Translations under genes and position numbers: made by a program
Notes under the pieces: generated by a model
What the model was told of the DNA's origin: nothing
What the model saw: the letters and a program-made list of their open reading frames with translations, nothing else
The model's database searches: none
Shown here: piece by piece, positions 25,751 through 34,726 of the stretch
Layout of the letters: every line of letters begins with the position of its first letter
Position numbering within the stretch: position 1 is the first letter of the stretch
Source of the DNA: Paenimyroides tangerinum
GTDB taxonomy: Bacteria; Bacteroidota; Bacteroidia; Flavobacteriales; Flavobacteriaceae
NCBI RefSeq assembly: GCF_003865405.1
Contig: NZ_RQVQ01000023.1
Coordinates: 1 to 52,459, forward strand
Direction: 5' to 3'
Length of the DNA: 52,459 nt

Positions 25751-26793
25751 TTGGTTTGAGGTCTTAATTTTCGAACTTGCATTCCAGTTTGCCACAACTC
25801 ACTTTGTTGTATTTCTTTGAGTTCTGCGTTGAGTTTTTCCCGGTAATCTTGCTTGCTATTGGCTTCGATAACGATGGCAGCTTCTTTTCCAGAAAGCACG
25901 TCATCATACAATTCATTAAAAACAGGCGTGGTGGCATCTCTAAATTTACCTTTCCAATCCAATGCGCCTCGTTGTGCGGTGGTGCTACAATTGGCAAACA
26001 TCCAATCCATTCCGTTTTCGGCTACCAAAGGCATTAAACTTTGGGTTAGTTCTTCTACGGTTTCGTTAAATGCTTCGCTTGGTGAATGGCCTCGCTGACG
26101 AAGTACATGGTATTGCGCTTCAAAAACTCCTGCTATTGCTCCCATCAAAACGCCTCGTTCTCCGGTTAAATCGCTATATACTTCTTTTTGAAATGTGGTT
26201 TCAAACAAATAGCCCGATCCAATGGCAATGCCTAATGCCAAGGCTTTCTCTACTGCTTTTCCTGTAGCATTTTGAAAAACAGCATAGCTAGAATTTAGAC
26301 CTTGTCCTTTTAAAAATAATGTTCGTAACGATGTTCCCGAACCTTTTGGGGCGACTAAAAATACATCTACATCTTTGGGCGGAACGATGCCGGTTTTTTC
26401 GTAAAATGTTACGCCAAAACCGTGTGAAAAATATAATGATTTCCCTGCAGTTAAATGTTTTTTCATCGTTTCCCACGCTTGAATTTGCCCGGCGTCTGAT
26501 AATAAATTCATCAGCAAAGTGCCTTTTTCACAAGCAGCTTCTACTTCAAAAAGGGTTTCGTTTTCTACCCAACCATCTGCCAATGCTTTGTCCCAGCTTT
26601 TTGTTCCTTTTCGTTGACCTACAATAACTTTCACACCGTTATCTTTCAAATTTAATGCTTGTCCGGGCCCCTGTACGCCGTAACCGATTACGGCTACGGT
26701 TTCGTTTTTTAATATTTCTCTTGCTTTCTCTAATGAAAACTCTTCTCGTGTTACGACATTTTCCAGTACGCCGCCAAAATTTAATTGTGCCAT
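25747..26793 (-). CDS. ilvC: ketol-acid reductoisomerase
   Basis: A 348-aa enzyme that isomerises and reduces acetolactate and acetohydroxybutyrate. It has the Rossmann motif VIGYGVQGPGQALNL and the NADPH-binding loop VGQRKGTKSW; acidic metal ligands lie in the knotted C-terminal domain (SDLTGERGVL, SPSEAFNETVEELTQ). The length is that of class I enzymes. Fifth gene of the operon, 20 bp after ilvN and overlapping ilvA by 4 bp. Confidence 0.96.
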   Translation of the reverse strand: MAQLNFGGVLENVVTREEFSLEKAREILKNETVAVIGYGVQGPGQALNLKDNGVKVIVGQRKGTKSWDKALADGWVENETLFEVEAACEKGTLLMNLLSDAGQIQAWETMKKHLTAGKSLYFSHGFGVTFYEKTGIVPPKDVDVFLVAPKGSGTSLRTLFLKGQGLNSSYAVFQNATGKAVEKALALGIAIGSGYLFETTFQKEVYSDLTGERGVLMGAIAGVFEAQYHVLRQRGHSPSEAFNETVEELTQSLMPLVAENGMDWMFANCSTTAQRGALDWKGKFRDATTPVFNELYDDVLSGKEAAIVIEANSKQDYREKLNAELKEIQQSELWQTGMQVRKLRPQTK

Positions 26794-26813
26794 TTTATAT
26801 TGTATTATTTTTT

Positions 26814-27344
26814 TTAATTGATTTCTAATTCTTTTAAATAAGTGCTTAATTCTTTCATTGGTTTGGTAACTGCTACTCTTCCTGAGCGGGCAAATTCCAG
26901 AATACCAAAGGGTTTCAATTTCTCAAATAAAACCTGTGTATCTTCTTTGTGCCCTGTTTTTTCAATGACGATAAAATCGGGATCTACGGTGAGAACTTTG
27001 GCACTATTTTCTCTAACCACTTGCTCTACATTGTTGGATTTAAGTTCTGTTGTTTTGATTTTATATAGCGCAATTTCCTGATGTACTACTTCATTATCTT
27101 CGTGTACAAAGGCTTTCAGAACATCAATTAATTTGTCGATTTGCCCAACAACTTTATCTATTTGTTCTCTGTTTGTTCTCAAAACGATAGTGTAACGGTG
27201 TACATTTTTAACCTCTGTTTCAGAAGCGGTGATGCTGTCAATATTCAAATGTCGTCTTGTAAATATGATGGTGATGCGGTTGAGCATTCCGATTGTATTT
27301 TCCGTAAATATGGATACGGTAAACTGGCGGTCTAAGGATTTCAT
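26814..27344 (-). CDS. ilvN: acetolactate synthase small (regulatory) subunit
   Basis: A 176-aa subunit with an N-terminal ACT domain (FTVSIFTENTIGMLNRI, residues 8-24) for valine binding and the AHAS small-subunit C-terminal domain. It activates and gives feedback control to the ilvB product. It follows ilvB by 18 bp. Confidence 0.93.
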   Translation of the reverse strand: MKSLDRQFTVSIFTENTIGMLNRITIIFTRRHLNIDSITASETEVKNVHRYTIVLRTNREQIDKVVGQIDKLIDVLKAFVHEDNEVVHQEIALYKIKTTELKSNNVEQVVRENSAKVLTVDPDFIVIEKTGHKEDTQVLFEKLKPFGILEFARSGRVAVTKPMKELSTYLKELEIN

Positions 27345-27362
27345 TTTATTTATTTTTTTAAT

Positions 27363-29093
27363 TTATTGTAATCGAATTTCAGCAACAGAAGCTCCTGTGG
27401 GAACCATCGGGAAAACATTGTCTTCTTTGGCTACTTTCACTTCTAGTAGAAAGGCATTTTCTGTGTTTAAAAGCTGATCTAAAACATGGCTTAGATCTTC
27501 CTGTTTTTCTACTTTTAGTCCTTTGATGTTGTAAGAAGCCGCCAATGCTACAAAATCTGGACTTTGAATGTCGGTAAACGAATATCTTTTCTCGAAGAAC
27601 ATTTGTTGCCACTGTCGCACCATTCCTAAATATCCATTGTTTAAGATGATAATTTTTACCCCGATATTATTCTGCATGATGGTTCCCAATTCCTGCAAAG
27701 TCATTTGGAAACCGCCATCCCCAATGATGGCTATTACTTGTTTTTCTGGGTTTGCCATTTTTGCTCCGATAGCGGCCGGAAGTGCAAAACCCATTGTTCC
27801 CAATCCGCCAGAGGTAACATTGCTTTTGGTTTGATTGTATTGATAAAACTGTGCTGCCATCATTTGATGCTGTCCCACATCGGTTACTATCACTGCATTG
27901 CCATTGGTTTTTTGAGAAAGTAAATCGATGACCAAATCCATTCTTAATTCATCAGAAAAATCTTTATTCCTGTTTCTAGACAAGACCTGCAATTCATTTT
28001 CTTTTGCCTGTTGAAATTCATCCAACCAACGTTGATGATTTTGCTTTTCTACCAGATCCGTCAATAACGCTAATGCTTCTTTAGCATCGGCTAAAACGGG
28101 TGCATTTGCTTTGATGATTTTATTAATTTCGGCAGCGTCAATGTCTATGTGAACCACTTTTGCTTGTTTTGCATAACGAGAAACATCGCCCGTCACACGA
28201 TCGTCAAACCGCATTCCGACTGCTAAAAGGACATCGCACTCATTGGATTTTACATTAGGCGCGTAATTACCGTGCATACCAACCATACCCACAAATTGGG
28301 GGTGATTTGCCGGGAAAGCACCCAGTCCCAAAAGTGTGGAAGCCACCGGAACGCCAGTTTTTTCGGCAAAAGCCAGTAATTCTTCTTCCGCATTGGAAAG
28401 CATAATACCTTGACCAACAATCATCAATGGTTTTTTTGCGTGATTGAGCAGCTTGCTTGCTGCTTGAAGTTGACTTACGTTCATTTTGGGTATCGGCTGG
28501 AAACTTCTAACCGCTGTACACTTTTCGTAAGAGAAAACCAGCTTTTCAAACTGAGCATCTTTGGTAATGTCCACCAAAACAGGTCCCGGACGGCCAGACG
28601 AGGCAATATAAAATGCTTTAGCTAAAGCAGGAGCGATATCTGCCGCTTTGGTAACCTGGCAATTCCATTTGGTTACAGGCATTGAAATCCCCATCACATC
28701 AGTTTCTTGAAAAGCATCCGTTCCCAAAAGGTGAGAAGCCACTTGTCCGGTGATGCAAACCAAGGGCGTAGAATCGATCAATGCATCGGCTAAACCCGTG
28801 ATTAAATTGGTAGCACCTGGCCCTGAAGTTGCGAATACAACGCCTGTTTTTCCAGAAGTCCGGGCATAGCCCTGAGCAGCGTGAATAGCACCTTGTTCGT
28901 GTCTTGTCAGTACGTGGTTTATTTCTTCAAGATAATCAAACAGGGCATCGTAGATGGGCATAATCGCACCACCCGGATAACCAAATATTGTTTTTACCCC
29001 TTCGGCTTTTAGGCTTTGTATCACCGCATCTGCACCTATGGTTTGCAGCAGCACCGAAGTTTGTTTGGGTGTTTCTAATTCCGTTGTTTTCAT
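27363..29093 (-). CDS. ilvB: acetolactate synthase large (catalytic) subunit
   Basis: A 576-aa ThDP enzyme forming acetolactate and acetohydroxybutyrate. The catalytic Glu is in RHEQGAIHAAQGYAR; the ThDP-Mg motif GDGGFQMTLQELGTI...NN is intact; GYPGGAIMPIYDAL and GPGATNLITGLADA mark the N-terminal domain. Normal length. It lies 8 bp after ilvD in the operon. Confidence 0.96.
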   Translation of the reverse strand: MKTTELETPKQTSVLLQTIGADAVIQSLKAEGVKTIFGYPGGAIMPIYDALFDYLEEINHVLTRHEQGAIHAAQGYARTSGKTGVVFATSGPGATNLITGLADALIDSTPLVCITGQVASHLLGTDAFQETDVMGISMPVTKWNCQVTKAADIAPALAKAFYIASSGRPGPVLVDITKDAQFEKLVFSYEKCTAVRSFQPIPKMNVSQLQAASKLLNHAKKPLMIVGQGIMLSNAEEELLAFAEKTGVPVASTLLGLGAFPANHPQFVGMVGMHGNYAPNVKSNECDVLLAVGMRFDDRVTGDVSRYAKQAKVVHIDIDAAEINKIIKANAPVLADAKEALALLTDLVEKQNHQRWLDEFQQAKENELQVLSRNRNKDFSDELRMDLVIDLLSQKTNGNAVIVTDVGQHQMMAAQFYQYNQTKSNVTSGGLGTMGFALPAAIGAKMANPEKQVIAIIGDGGFQMTLQELGTIMQNNIGVKIIILNNGYLGMVRQWQQMFFEKRYSFTDIQSPDFVALAASYNIKGLKVEKQEDLSHVLDQLLNTENAFLLEVKVAKEDNVFPMVPTGASVAEIRLQ

Positions 29094-29101
29094 TTTAAAT
29101 T

Positions 29102-30778
29102 TTATTTATCGGTTACACAGCCTAAAGAAGCGCTTGAAACACATTGTGCGTATTTGAACAAAACACCTTTATTTGCTTTTAAGGAAGGTTGTTTCCAGGC
29201 AGCTTTTCGTTTTTCCAATTCTTGTTCGGAAACTTTTAAGTTTATCGTATTGTTTTTAGCGTCAATCGCAATGATATCGCCATCCTTTACCAAAGCAATT
29301 GTTCCGCCTACAAAAGCCTCCGGTGTGATATGACCTACAACAAAACCGTGGGTGCCGCCTGAAAATCTGCCATCGGTAATTAATGCTACTGAACTGCCTA
29401 ATCCAGCACCCATTATCGCTGAAGTCGGCTTAAGCATTTCAGGCATTCCCGGTCCGCCTTTTGGTCCGCAGTAACGGATTACTACCACATTGCCAGGTTT
29501 TACTTCTCCGTTTCGAACGCCATCAATCACGGCATATTCATCGTCAAAAACTTTGGCAGTTCCTTCAAAATAATCACCTTCTTTACCGCTTATTTTAGCG
29601 ACACTTCCTTCGGTAGCCAGATTTCCGTAGAGCATTTGCAGATGTCCGTTTGCTTTTACCGGATTTTCTAAGGGAAGAAATACTTGCTGACCTTCGGTTA
29701 AATCCTGCACCGATTCTAAATTTTCGGCAATGGTTTTTCCGGTGACCGTTAAGCAATCGCCGTGCAGTAAATGGTTTTTCAATAAATACTTCATCACGGC
29801 AGGAATTCCTCCTACCTCGTGCAAATCTTCCATCAGGTATCTGCCGCTCGGTTTCAAATCTGCCAATACGGGAACACGGTTGCTAACCTTTTGGAAATCA
29901 TCCAAAGTAAGTTCTATATCTACCGAATTTGCCATAGCGATCAGGTGCATCACGGCATTGGTAGAACCTCCCAAAACGGTGACCATAGTCATTGCGTTTT
30001 CGAATGCCTTTATGGTCATAATGTCTTTGGGTTTGATGTCTTTTTCCAACAATGTCTGAATGGCTTTTCCGGTATCAAAACATTCGGTTTTTTTATTGCT
30101 GCTCAATGCTGGATTAGAAGAACTATAAGGCAAACTCATTCCTAAAGCTTCAATAGCGGAAGCCATCGTGTTTGCTGTGTACATCCCGCCGCACCCGCCC
30201 GCTCCGGGACAAGCGTTTTTAATTACTCCTTTGTAGTCTTCATCAGAAATCGTATTGCCAAATTTTTTACCCAAAGCCTCGAAAGCCGAAACGATATTGA
30301 GCGATTCGCCTTTCCATTTTCCGGAATGAATGGTTCCGCCATACACCATGATGGCAGGACGGTTTAATCTTCCCATAGCGATGATCGATCCAGGCATATT
30401 TTTGTCGCATCCCACAACTGCTAAAACTGCATCGTACCACTGTGCACTCACCACTGTTTCTATAGAATCTGCAATGATATCTCTTGAAACCAAAGAGAAT
30501 CGCATTCCATCTGTTCCATTAGATATCCCATCACTTACTCCAATGGTATTAAATATCAAACCGACTAAATTTTCTTGCTGTACACCTGCTTTTACTTCTT
30601 TCGCCAAATCGTTGAGATGCATATTGCAGGGATTTCCTTCGTAACCCATACTCACAATTCCCACTTGTGCTTTTTGCAAATCTTCTTCCGTTAATCCTAT
30701 GGCATAAAGCATGGCTTGTGCAGCAGGTTGGGTTTCATCTTGCGTGATGGTTTTGCTGTATTTGTTGAGTGTTTTCAT
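29102..30778 (-). CDS. ilvD: dihydroxy-acid dehydratase
   Basis: A 558-aa Fe-S dehydratase producing the 2-oxo acids. The cluster cysteines are in [22 protein letters not shown] and [33 protein letters not shown] carries the catalytic serine. Overlaps ilvE by 1 bp. Confidence 0.96.
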   Translation of the reverse strand: MKTLNKYSKTITQDETQPAAQAMLYAIGLTEEDLQKAQVGIVSMGYEGNPCNMHLNDLAKEVKAGVQQENLVGLIFNTIGVSDGISNGTDGMRFSLVSRDIIADSIETVVSAQWYDAVLAVVGCDKNMPGSIIAMGRLNRPAIMVYGGTIHSGKWKGESLNIVSAFEALGKKFGNTISDEDYKGVIKNACPGAGGCGGMYTANTMASAIEALGMSLPYSSSNPALSSNKKTECFDTGKAIQTLLEKDIKPKDIMTIKAFENAMTMVTVLGGSTNAVMHLIAMANSVDIELTLDDFQKVSNRVPVLADLKPSGRYLMEDLHEVGGIPAVMKYLLKNHLLHGDCLTVTGKTIAENLESVQDLTEGQQVFLPLENPVKANGHLQMLYGNLATEGSVAKISGKEGDYFEGTAKVFDDEYAVIDGVRNGEVKPGNVVVIRYCGPKGGPGMPEMLKPTSAIMGAGLGSSVALITDGRFSGGTHGFVVGHITPEAFVGGTIALVKDGDIIAIDAKNNTINLKVSEQELEKRKAAWKQPSLKANKGVLFKYAQCVSSASLGCVTDK

Positions 30779-31665
30779 TAGTTGAAATGGTTTTGTTTTA
30801 ATGGATCTCTGACCAAAAGTGAATAGGCATTTTGAAGTTTTTTACCCAAGGAGTCGTTCCAGTTTGTAGGAAATTGACAATCATCTACCGATGCTATTCC
30901 CACCACTTCGGCAGCTGTTCCACAGTAAAATGCACTGTCGGCTTGGAACAAATCTTCTTTGGTGAATTTTCCCTGTTCTACCTCCAGACCTAATTCATCT
31001 GCTAATTCCAAAACCGTAGATCTGGTAATGCCTGGAAGGATATTTCCAAATTGCGGCGTGAATAATTTTCCGTCTTTTTCGAAAAACAAATTAGCACCCG
31101 GACCTTCGGCCAAGAAACCATCGCTATCCAAAAGTAATGCTTCATCAAAACCATTGTCTTTTGCTTCGTTGGTTGCTAGGATAGAATTGACATAATGACC
31201 GCAGACTTTTGCTTCGATATGGATTGATTTTGGATGCGGACGGCAATAGGAAGAGACCGTTAACCGCAATAATTTTTCGCCTAAATATGCTCCCCAATCC
31301 CAAGCAGCAATCAACACGGAAACGCTGGTAGGTTTTGATAAGCTCATATTTTGTCCGCAATACACCAATGGTCGGATATAGGCATTTTTTAAGTTGTTTT
31401 TTTCCAGTAATTCATAGGTGGCTTCTACCAATTCTTGCACCGTGTAGTTGAAAGGAATTTTGACCAGTTCACATGATTTTTTTAGGCGTTCGTAATGCTC
31501 TTCTGCTTTAAAAACCTTGGTTCCGTGTTCTGTTTCATAAGAACGAATTCCTTCAAAAGCACCGTAACCATAATGAAGGGTTTGACTATACAAATTGGTT
31601 GTGGAATCGTTGGCTTTTACAAATTTTCCGTCTAAATAAAGCAATGTTTCGTTGTTGAAATACAT
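30778..31665 (-). CDS. ilvE: branched-chain amino acid aminotransferase
   Basis: A 295-aa class IV PLP aminotransferase. The lysine is in [14 protein letters not shown], with [12 protein letters not shown] near the N-terminus and [20 protein letters not shown] in the C-terminal domain, as in IlvE. It is first of the six structural genes, and the three attenuator units lie between it and the promoter. Confidence 0.95.
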   Translation of the reverse strand: MYFNNETLLYLDGKFVKANDSTTNLYSQTLHYGYGAFEGIRSYETEHGTKVFKAEEHYERLKKSCELVKIPFNYTVQELVEATYELLEKNNLKNAYIRPLVYCGQNMSLSKPTSVSVLIAAWDWGAYLGEKLLRLTVSSYCRPHPKSIHIEAKVCGHYVNSILATNEAKDNGFDEALLLDSDGFLAEGPGANLFFEKDGKLFTPQFGNILPGITRSTVLELADELGLEVEQGKFTKEDLFQADSAFYCGTAAEVVGIASVDDCQFPTNWNDSLGKKLQNAYSLLVRDPLKQNHFN

Positions 31666-31711
31666 GTTTGTTTTTATTTTTTATTGAATTGTTATTTGAT
31701 TTCTTGGGCAT

Positions 31712-31744
31712 AAAAAAAGCCTTTCCCGAAAGTGAGAAAGGCTT
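31712..31744 (-). terminator. ilv attenuator terminator 1 (nearest ilvE)
   Basis: On the minus strand AAGCCTTTC pairs with GAAAGGCTT over a 10-nt loop, followed by seven Ts. It is 47 nt before the ilvE start and 26 nt after leader peptide 1. Confidence 0.88.
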
Positions 31745-31769
31745 ACAATTTGACATACAGCAGCATTCC

Positions 31770-31829
31770 TCACGGTGGCGAGTTGATAATAATAATGCTG
31801 ATAATAATAGTGTAGTTATATAAGTTCAT
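31770..31829 (-). CDS. ilv leader peptide 1, 19 aa, seven Ile
   Basis: MNLYNYTIIISIIIINSPP with runs of three and four Ile codons. After it CAGCATT (in the Ile codons) can pair with AATGCTG just past the stop, competing with downstream pairing. The terminator at 31712-31744 follows. This is the classic layout for translation-dependent attenuation by charged tRNA-Ile. AAACAAAG precedes the ATG in both units 1 and 2. Confidence 0.85.
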   Translation of the reverse strand: MNLYNYTIIISIIIINSPP

Positions 31830-31847
31830 CTTTGTTTAATATAATTT

Positions 31848-31880
31848 AAAAAAAAGCCCTTCTTGAAATGAGAAAGGCTT
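31848..31880 (-). terminator. ilv attenuator terminator 2
   Basis: AAGCC...GGCTT stem with inner pairs on the minus strand followed by eight Ts. It ends leader unit 2. Sequence from here to leader 2 is clearly homologous to unit 1. Confidence 0.85.
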
Positions 31881-31905
31881 ACAATTTGGTATATAGCAGC
31901 ATTTC

Positions 31906-31959
31906 TCACAATAGCGAGTTCATAATAATGCTGATAATAATAGTGTTATATAAATTCAT
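31906..31959 (-). CDS. ilv leader peptide 2, 17 aa, five Ile
   Basis: MNLYNTIIISIIMNSLL: runs of three and two Ile, and two Leu at the end. The nucleotide sequence is a diverged duplicate of unit 1, and the CAGCATT/AATGCTG pairing is conserved. Confidence 0.85.
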   Translation of the reverse strand: MNLYNTIIISIIMNSLL

Positions 31960-31977
31960 CTTTGTTTAATATAAGTT

Positions 31978-32010
31978 AAAAAAAAAGCCTCCTGATTTCT
32001 CGGGAGGCTT
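31978..32010 (-). terminator. ilv attenuator terminator 3 (promoter-proximal)
   Basis: AAGCCTCC pairs with GGAGGCTT (minus strand GAGAAATCA loop region), followed by nine Ts. The stem sequence differs from units 1 and 2, so this unit is of older or separate origin. Confidence 0.88.
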
Positions 32011-32038
32011 TCAAATATATCTTTCGATTACATAAAAA

Positions 32039-32107
32039 TTATTCCTCCCCGGAATGTGAAATCACACCCGAAATAATAATAGAAGAAATAATAATTGAAT
32101 TGTACAT
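32039..32107 (-). CDS. ilv leader peptide 3, 22 aa, seven Ile
   Basis: Starts MYNSIIISSIIISGVIS and ends HSGEE: two runs of three Ile plus one more. It is the first leader after the promoter (20 nt between -7 box and ATG). It ends 28 nt before terminator 3. Serine codons separate the Ile runs. Confidence 0.85.
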   Translation of the reverse strand: MYNSIIISSIIISGVISHSGEE

Positions 32108-32127
32108 TTTTTTCTGTTTTTCAGGTG

Positions 32128-32159
32128 CAAATTTAACTCGTAATTATTAATCCTACAAA
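32128..32159 (-). promoter_or_regulatory. ilv operon promoter
   Basis: Minus-strand TTTG (32159-32156), 20 bp, then TAAATTTG (32135-32128), a full match to the Bacteroidota sigma consensus. It is the only clear promoter before the three leaders, so all units lie in one leader RNA. Confidence 0.75.
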
Positions 32160-32263
32160 TTTTTTATGATTTTTTAATTTGAAATTTCTAAGGGTCGGAT
32201 ACATTGGAAAAAAAGAATTCTAATTATGCGGTTACTAGTTGATTACAATTATATTTATTACAA

Positions 32264-32432
32264 ACCCGTAGTGCATTATAAAAAAGTTGCTCAAAACACT
32301 AATAATTAGTATATTGTATTGATTGACAATCAGATACAATTATAAGCAACTTAGAAGCAAGTTACAAATTAATTTTAATCGAATTACATAAAATAGCAGA
32401 ATTTAAAAATATGTATTTCAAGCCAATAAAGC
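32264..32432 (+). mobile_element. truncated left end of a second IS982 copy
   Basis: Begins with the same ACCCGTAGTGCATTAT end as the element at 13990 and follows it with few differences through the transposase N-terminus, but its start codon is changed (ATAAGCAAC where the other has ATGAGTAAC). Homology stops at 32432, where a repeat array begins. Only about 170 bp remain. Confidence 0.88.
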
Positions 32433-32535
32433 TGGAGAATCTGGTCACTTTAACCAGAATAACATGGTCAAGTTAAACCAGAATTAGGTGATCACTTTCA
32501 CCAGAATCAGGTGGTCAATTTGACCAGATTCTCCA
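32433..32535. repeat. 103-bp element with 15-bp inverted ends and four internal GGTCA repeats
   Basis: TGGAGAATCTGGTCA at 32433-32447 is perfectly inverted at 32521-32535. Inside are four direct repeats of the form GGTCAnnTTnACCAGAAT (about 32443, 32466, 32489, 32512). Multiple end repeats of this type are found in IS21-family elements, so this may be a solo end or a MITE. It has no coding capacity. Confidence 0.65.
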
Positions 32536-32619
32536 ATCAAGCTTCATTTGCTCTTTATTAATGAGTTTATTGCCATAAATGAGTTCCGTTTTTAGAGATT
32601 TTAAAAAGCTTGGAAAAAA

Positions 32620-32677
32620 CAGTTAAATTGACCACTTAATTCCAGTTTAAATTGGAATTAGGTGGTCAATTTAACTG
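32620..32677. repeat. 25-bp inverted repeat, same GGTCAATTT motif
   Basis: Arms 32620-32644 and 32653-32677 match with one difference and are separated by 8 bp; each contains GGTCAATTTAACTG or its complement. It belongs with the array at 32433-32535 and may be the other end of the same non-autonomous element. No gene occurs in 32536-32768. Confidence 0.65.
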
Positions 32678-32768
32678 GAATTTGCAACTATACTATTAGT
32701 GTCTCATTAAAAACTAGATTGATGCATTACTTAAATATATATAAGTATATATTTATATATAGATATTG

Positions 32769-33572
32769 CTAAATCACACGTAATTTCAAACTTTCATCTA
32801 AAGATAAACAACCTTCAAAAGACTTAGAATTCCATTCAAAAGATTTAGATTCAGTAGAATCACCTGATAAAATAATCTCGACATCTAAAAAAGATATTTC
32901 ATACCCAAAAATGGAAGGCCAAATTATAAAATCACATTTTATATCACTTAGAAAATTACTACACCCGTAAAATTTTTCCATTTTCATGATTGAACCAAAT
33001 TTACATTTTGGACAATCTCCAATTTTATAATCAAAAAGAACACGAAAATCAGAATCATTTACATACAATTTAGCAGTAAAATATTTTCCTGAATTTGATA
33101 AAAAATTTGAAATAAATGGAGTCATTTCGCCAGAAACTAAAAGTTTTACATGATCATCAGTAAGATTTACACCGTTATAAGATCGGTAAACAAACATTCC
33201 ACACCTCTTTAAAAAAAAATTTTCGCAACCAAAGCCTTTTAACGAACGATAAATTTCTCCCTCGCAATTTACACACTTACAATTTTCTAAAATTTGATTT
33301 TTAAATTTAAACCCTATAAATCCATTTGAAATTTTAAGAGCAGCTTCAAATTTTTGCCCCGATTCATTTACAAAATCACTATAAAACTTAGTTTCATGAT
33401 TTAAAATTAAATCTAAAACGATTTCTAAATTTAAATTTTTTCCAGAATAGCTTTTATAAATAAAAAAATTACAAAAAGTTTGATCAGAATGCATGAAATT
33501 ACATTGAAACTTATCTTCAAATTCTAAAAGTTGTCCTTGGTAACAAATCGGACAAGTTCCTATTTTTTTCAT
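32769..33572 (-). CDS. triple zinc-ribbon / topoisomerase-C-terminal-repeat protein, copy 2
   Basis: A 267-aa homologue of 22260-23057 with the same three units: CPIC (7), CVNC (about 99) and CPKC (about 181), each followed by two further cysteines and a Toprim_Crpt-like segment (FFIYKSYS, MFVYRSYN, DFIIWPSI). The two proteins are alike along the whole length, with the cysteines conserved. It sits beside an apparently functional origin: start codon, 30 bp, conserved block, AT-rich 12-mers, iterons, rep. The repeated association with this origin suggests a replication, ssDNA-binding or mobilisation role; unproven. Confidence 0.65.
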   Translation of the reverse strand: MKKIGTCPICYQGQLLEFEDKFQCNFMHSDQTFCNFFIYKSYSGKNLNLEIVLDLILNHETKFYSDFVNESGQKFEAALKISNGFIGFKFKNQILENCKCVNCEGEIYRSLKGFGCENFFLKRCGMFVYRSYNGVNLTDDHVKLLVSGEMTPFISNFLSNSGKYFTAKLYVNDSDFRVLFDYKIGDCPKCKFGSIMKMEKFYGCSNFLSDIKCDFIIWPSIFGYEISFLDVEIILSGDSTESKSFEWNSKSFEGCLSLDESLKLRVI

Positions 33573-33603
33573 TTATTTTTTTTTCAAATTTACAAAAATT
33601 AAA

Positions 33604-33754
33604 TCCGCCGGGGCCTTGGTGAATTTCGTTCCTTTTCGGACTTTTTCATCAATAATGGGTAAAATATTAAAAAAAATCCTTTTAAAAGGGGTATATTATA
33701 TTTTGGCTATTTCTTTTATTAATTTTAAATATAATTTTAAATATAATTTTAAAG
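33604..33754. other. origin block with AT-rich 12-mer repeats
   Basis: 33604-33696 is conserved with the relic origin at 23089-23172. 33717-33754 holds repeats of an ATTTTAAATATA unit, the kind of AT-rich direct repeat that melts when initiator binds the iterons. The unit differs in sequence from that in the relic (TTTTAATATTAA) but period and position are kept. Confidence 0.65.
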
Positions 33755-33820
33755 ATATTTATTTATAAATTAAAACTATTTGATTTACATAGTGTTATGG
33801 TTTGTTTAGTCATGAATTTT

Positions 33821-34653
33821 GGGGAGTGGAATTTCGAAGTTTTGGGGAGTGGAATTTCGAAATATTGGCCAGTGGAATTTCGATTTTTGGGCAGTGGAAT
33901 TTCGCTAAAAAAAGTGGAATATTCAAATGGGTAGTGGAATTTCGATTTTAGGGCAGTGGAATTTCGATTTTTTCCATTAAAAAACTATCCAAACTAGCCC
34001 AAAAGCTAAATGGGTAGTGGAATTTCGACGTAAAATGAGTATTTAATCTATAACACCATCTAAAATGGGTAGTGGAATTTCGATTTATTATTGTTTTTTT
34101 AAAATCTTTAATCATATTCTGAGTGGTGGAATTTCGAAAAAGTGTTTTTACTCCCTTTATTTCTAAAAAGAGAAAAATAAAAATACATCTGTATAAGTAA
34201 AGTTACACAAAATCCTACTAAATGACTACTAAAAATAGTGGTAATATACCTTTGTGGGTGGTGGAATTTCGAAAATAACTTGTGTTTGATTGGATAGTTA
34301 GAAAATAAATCGCATTCTAAAATTAAATAGGTAGTGGAATTTCGAATATCAATTTAATTTGCCTTAAAGTGCTAAAAAACGTGATGGGTAGTGGAATTTC
34401 GAATATCAATCTAATTTGCCTTGGAGTGCTAAAAAACGTGATGGGTAGTGGAATTTCGAAAATATATAAGAAGAAATAAGAACATAAAAAATTATAAAAA
34501 ATGACAGAGACAAACGAAGTAAGTAATAAAAACAGAAATTTTAGGTAGTGGAATTTCGATTTTAAATTTAAAAATAGAAAATAAAAAGATTTTTAAGTAC
34601 TAAAAAATAACAACCGAAAACAATCAGAACTATTATGGGCAGTGGAATTTCGA
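33821..34653. repeat. iteron array of the plasmid origin, about 15 copies
   Basis: Consensus GGGTAGTGGAATTTCGA, all in the same orientation, starting at 33821, 33844, 33867, 33889, 33929, 33951, 34012, 34067, 34121, 34256, 34329, 34386, 34443, 34543 and 34637, plus a degenerate one near 33911. GTGGAATTTCGA is almost invariant. The first four are about 22-23 bp apart, about two helical turns; later ones are irregular. 34329-34385 and 34386-34442 are a 57-bp tandem duplication with four differences. These are the expected binding sites for the Rep protein encoded next to them. Confidence 0.92.
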
Positions 34654-34726
34654 CATCTTTGCTAGTCCGGGAATATCAAAATAATCTGAAAACGCATCGA
34701 TATTATAGATATATAAAAAAACACCC

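Noticed and set aside
24737..28625. Many plus-strand open frames of 60-165 codons opposite the ilv genes
   Set aside because: They mirror the reading frames of ilvA, ilvC, ilvN and ilvB on the other strand, have no homology or ribosome-site support, and overlap essential coding sequence throughout.
33821..34653. Repeated 17-mers that could look like a CRISPR array
   Set aside because: Spacing is irregular (22 to about 135 bp), repeats are short and unspaced by unique spacers of constant size, there are no cas genes, and a Rep gene lies next to them. These are iterons.
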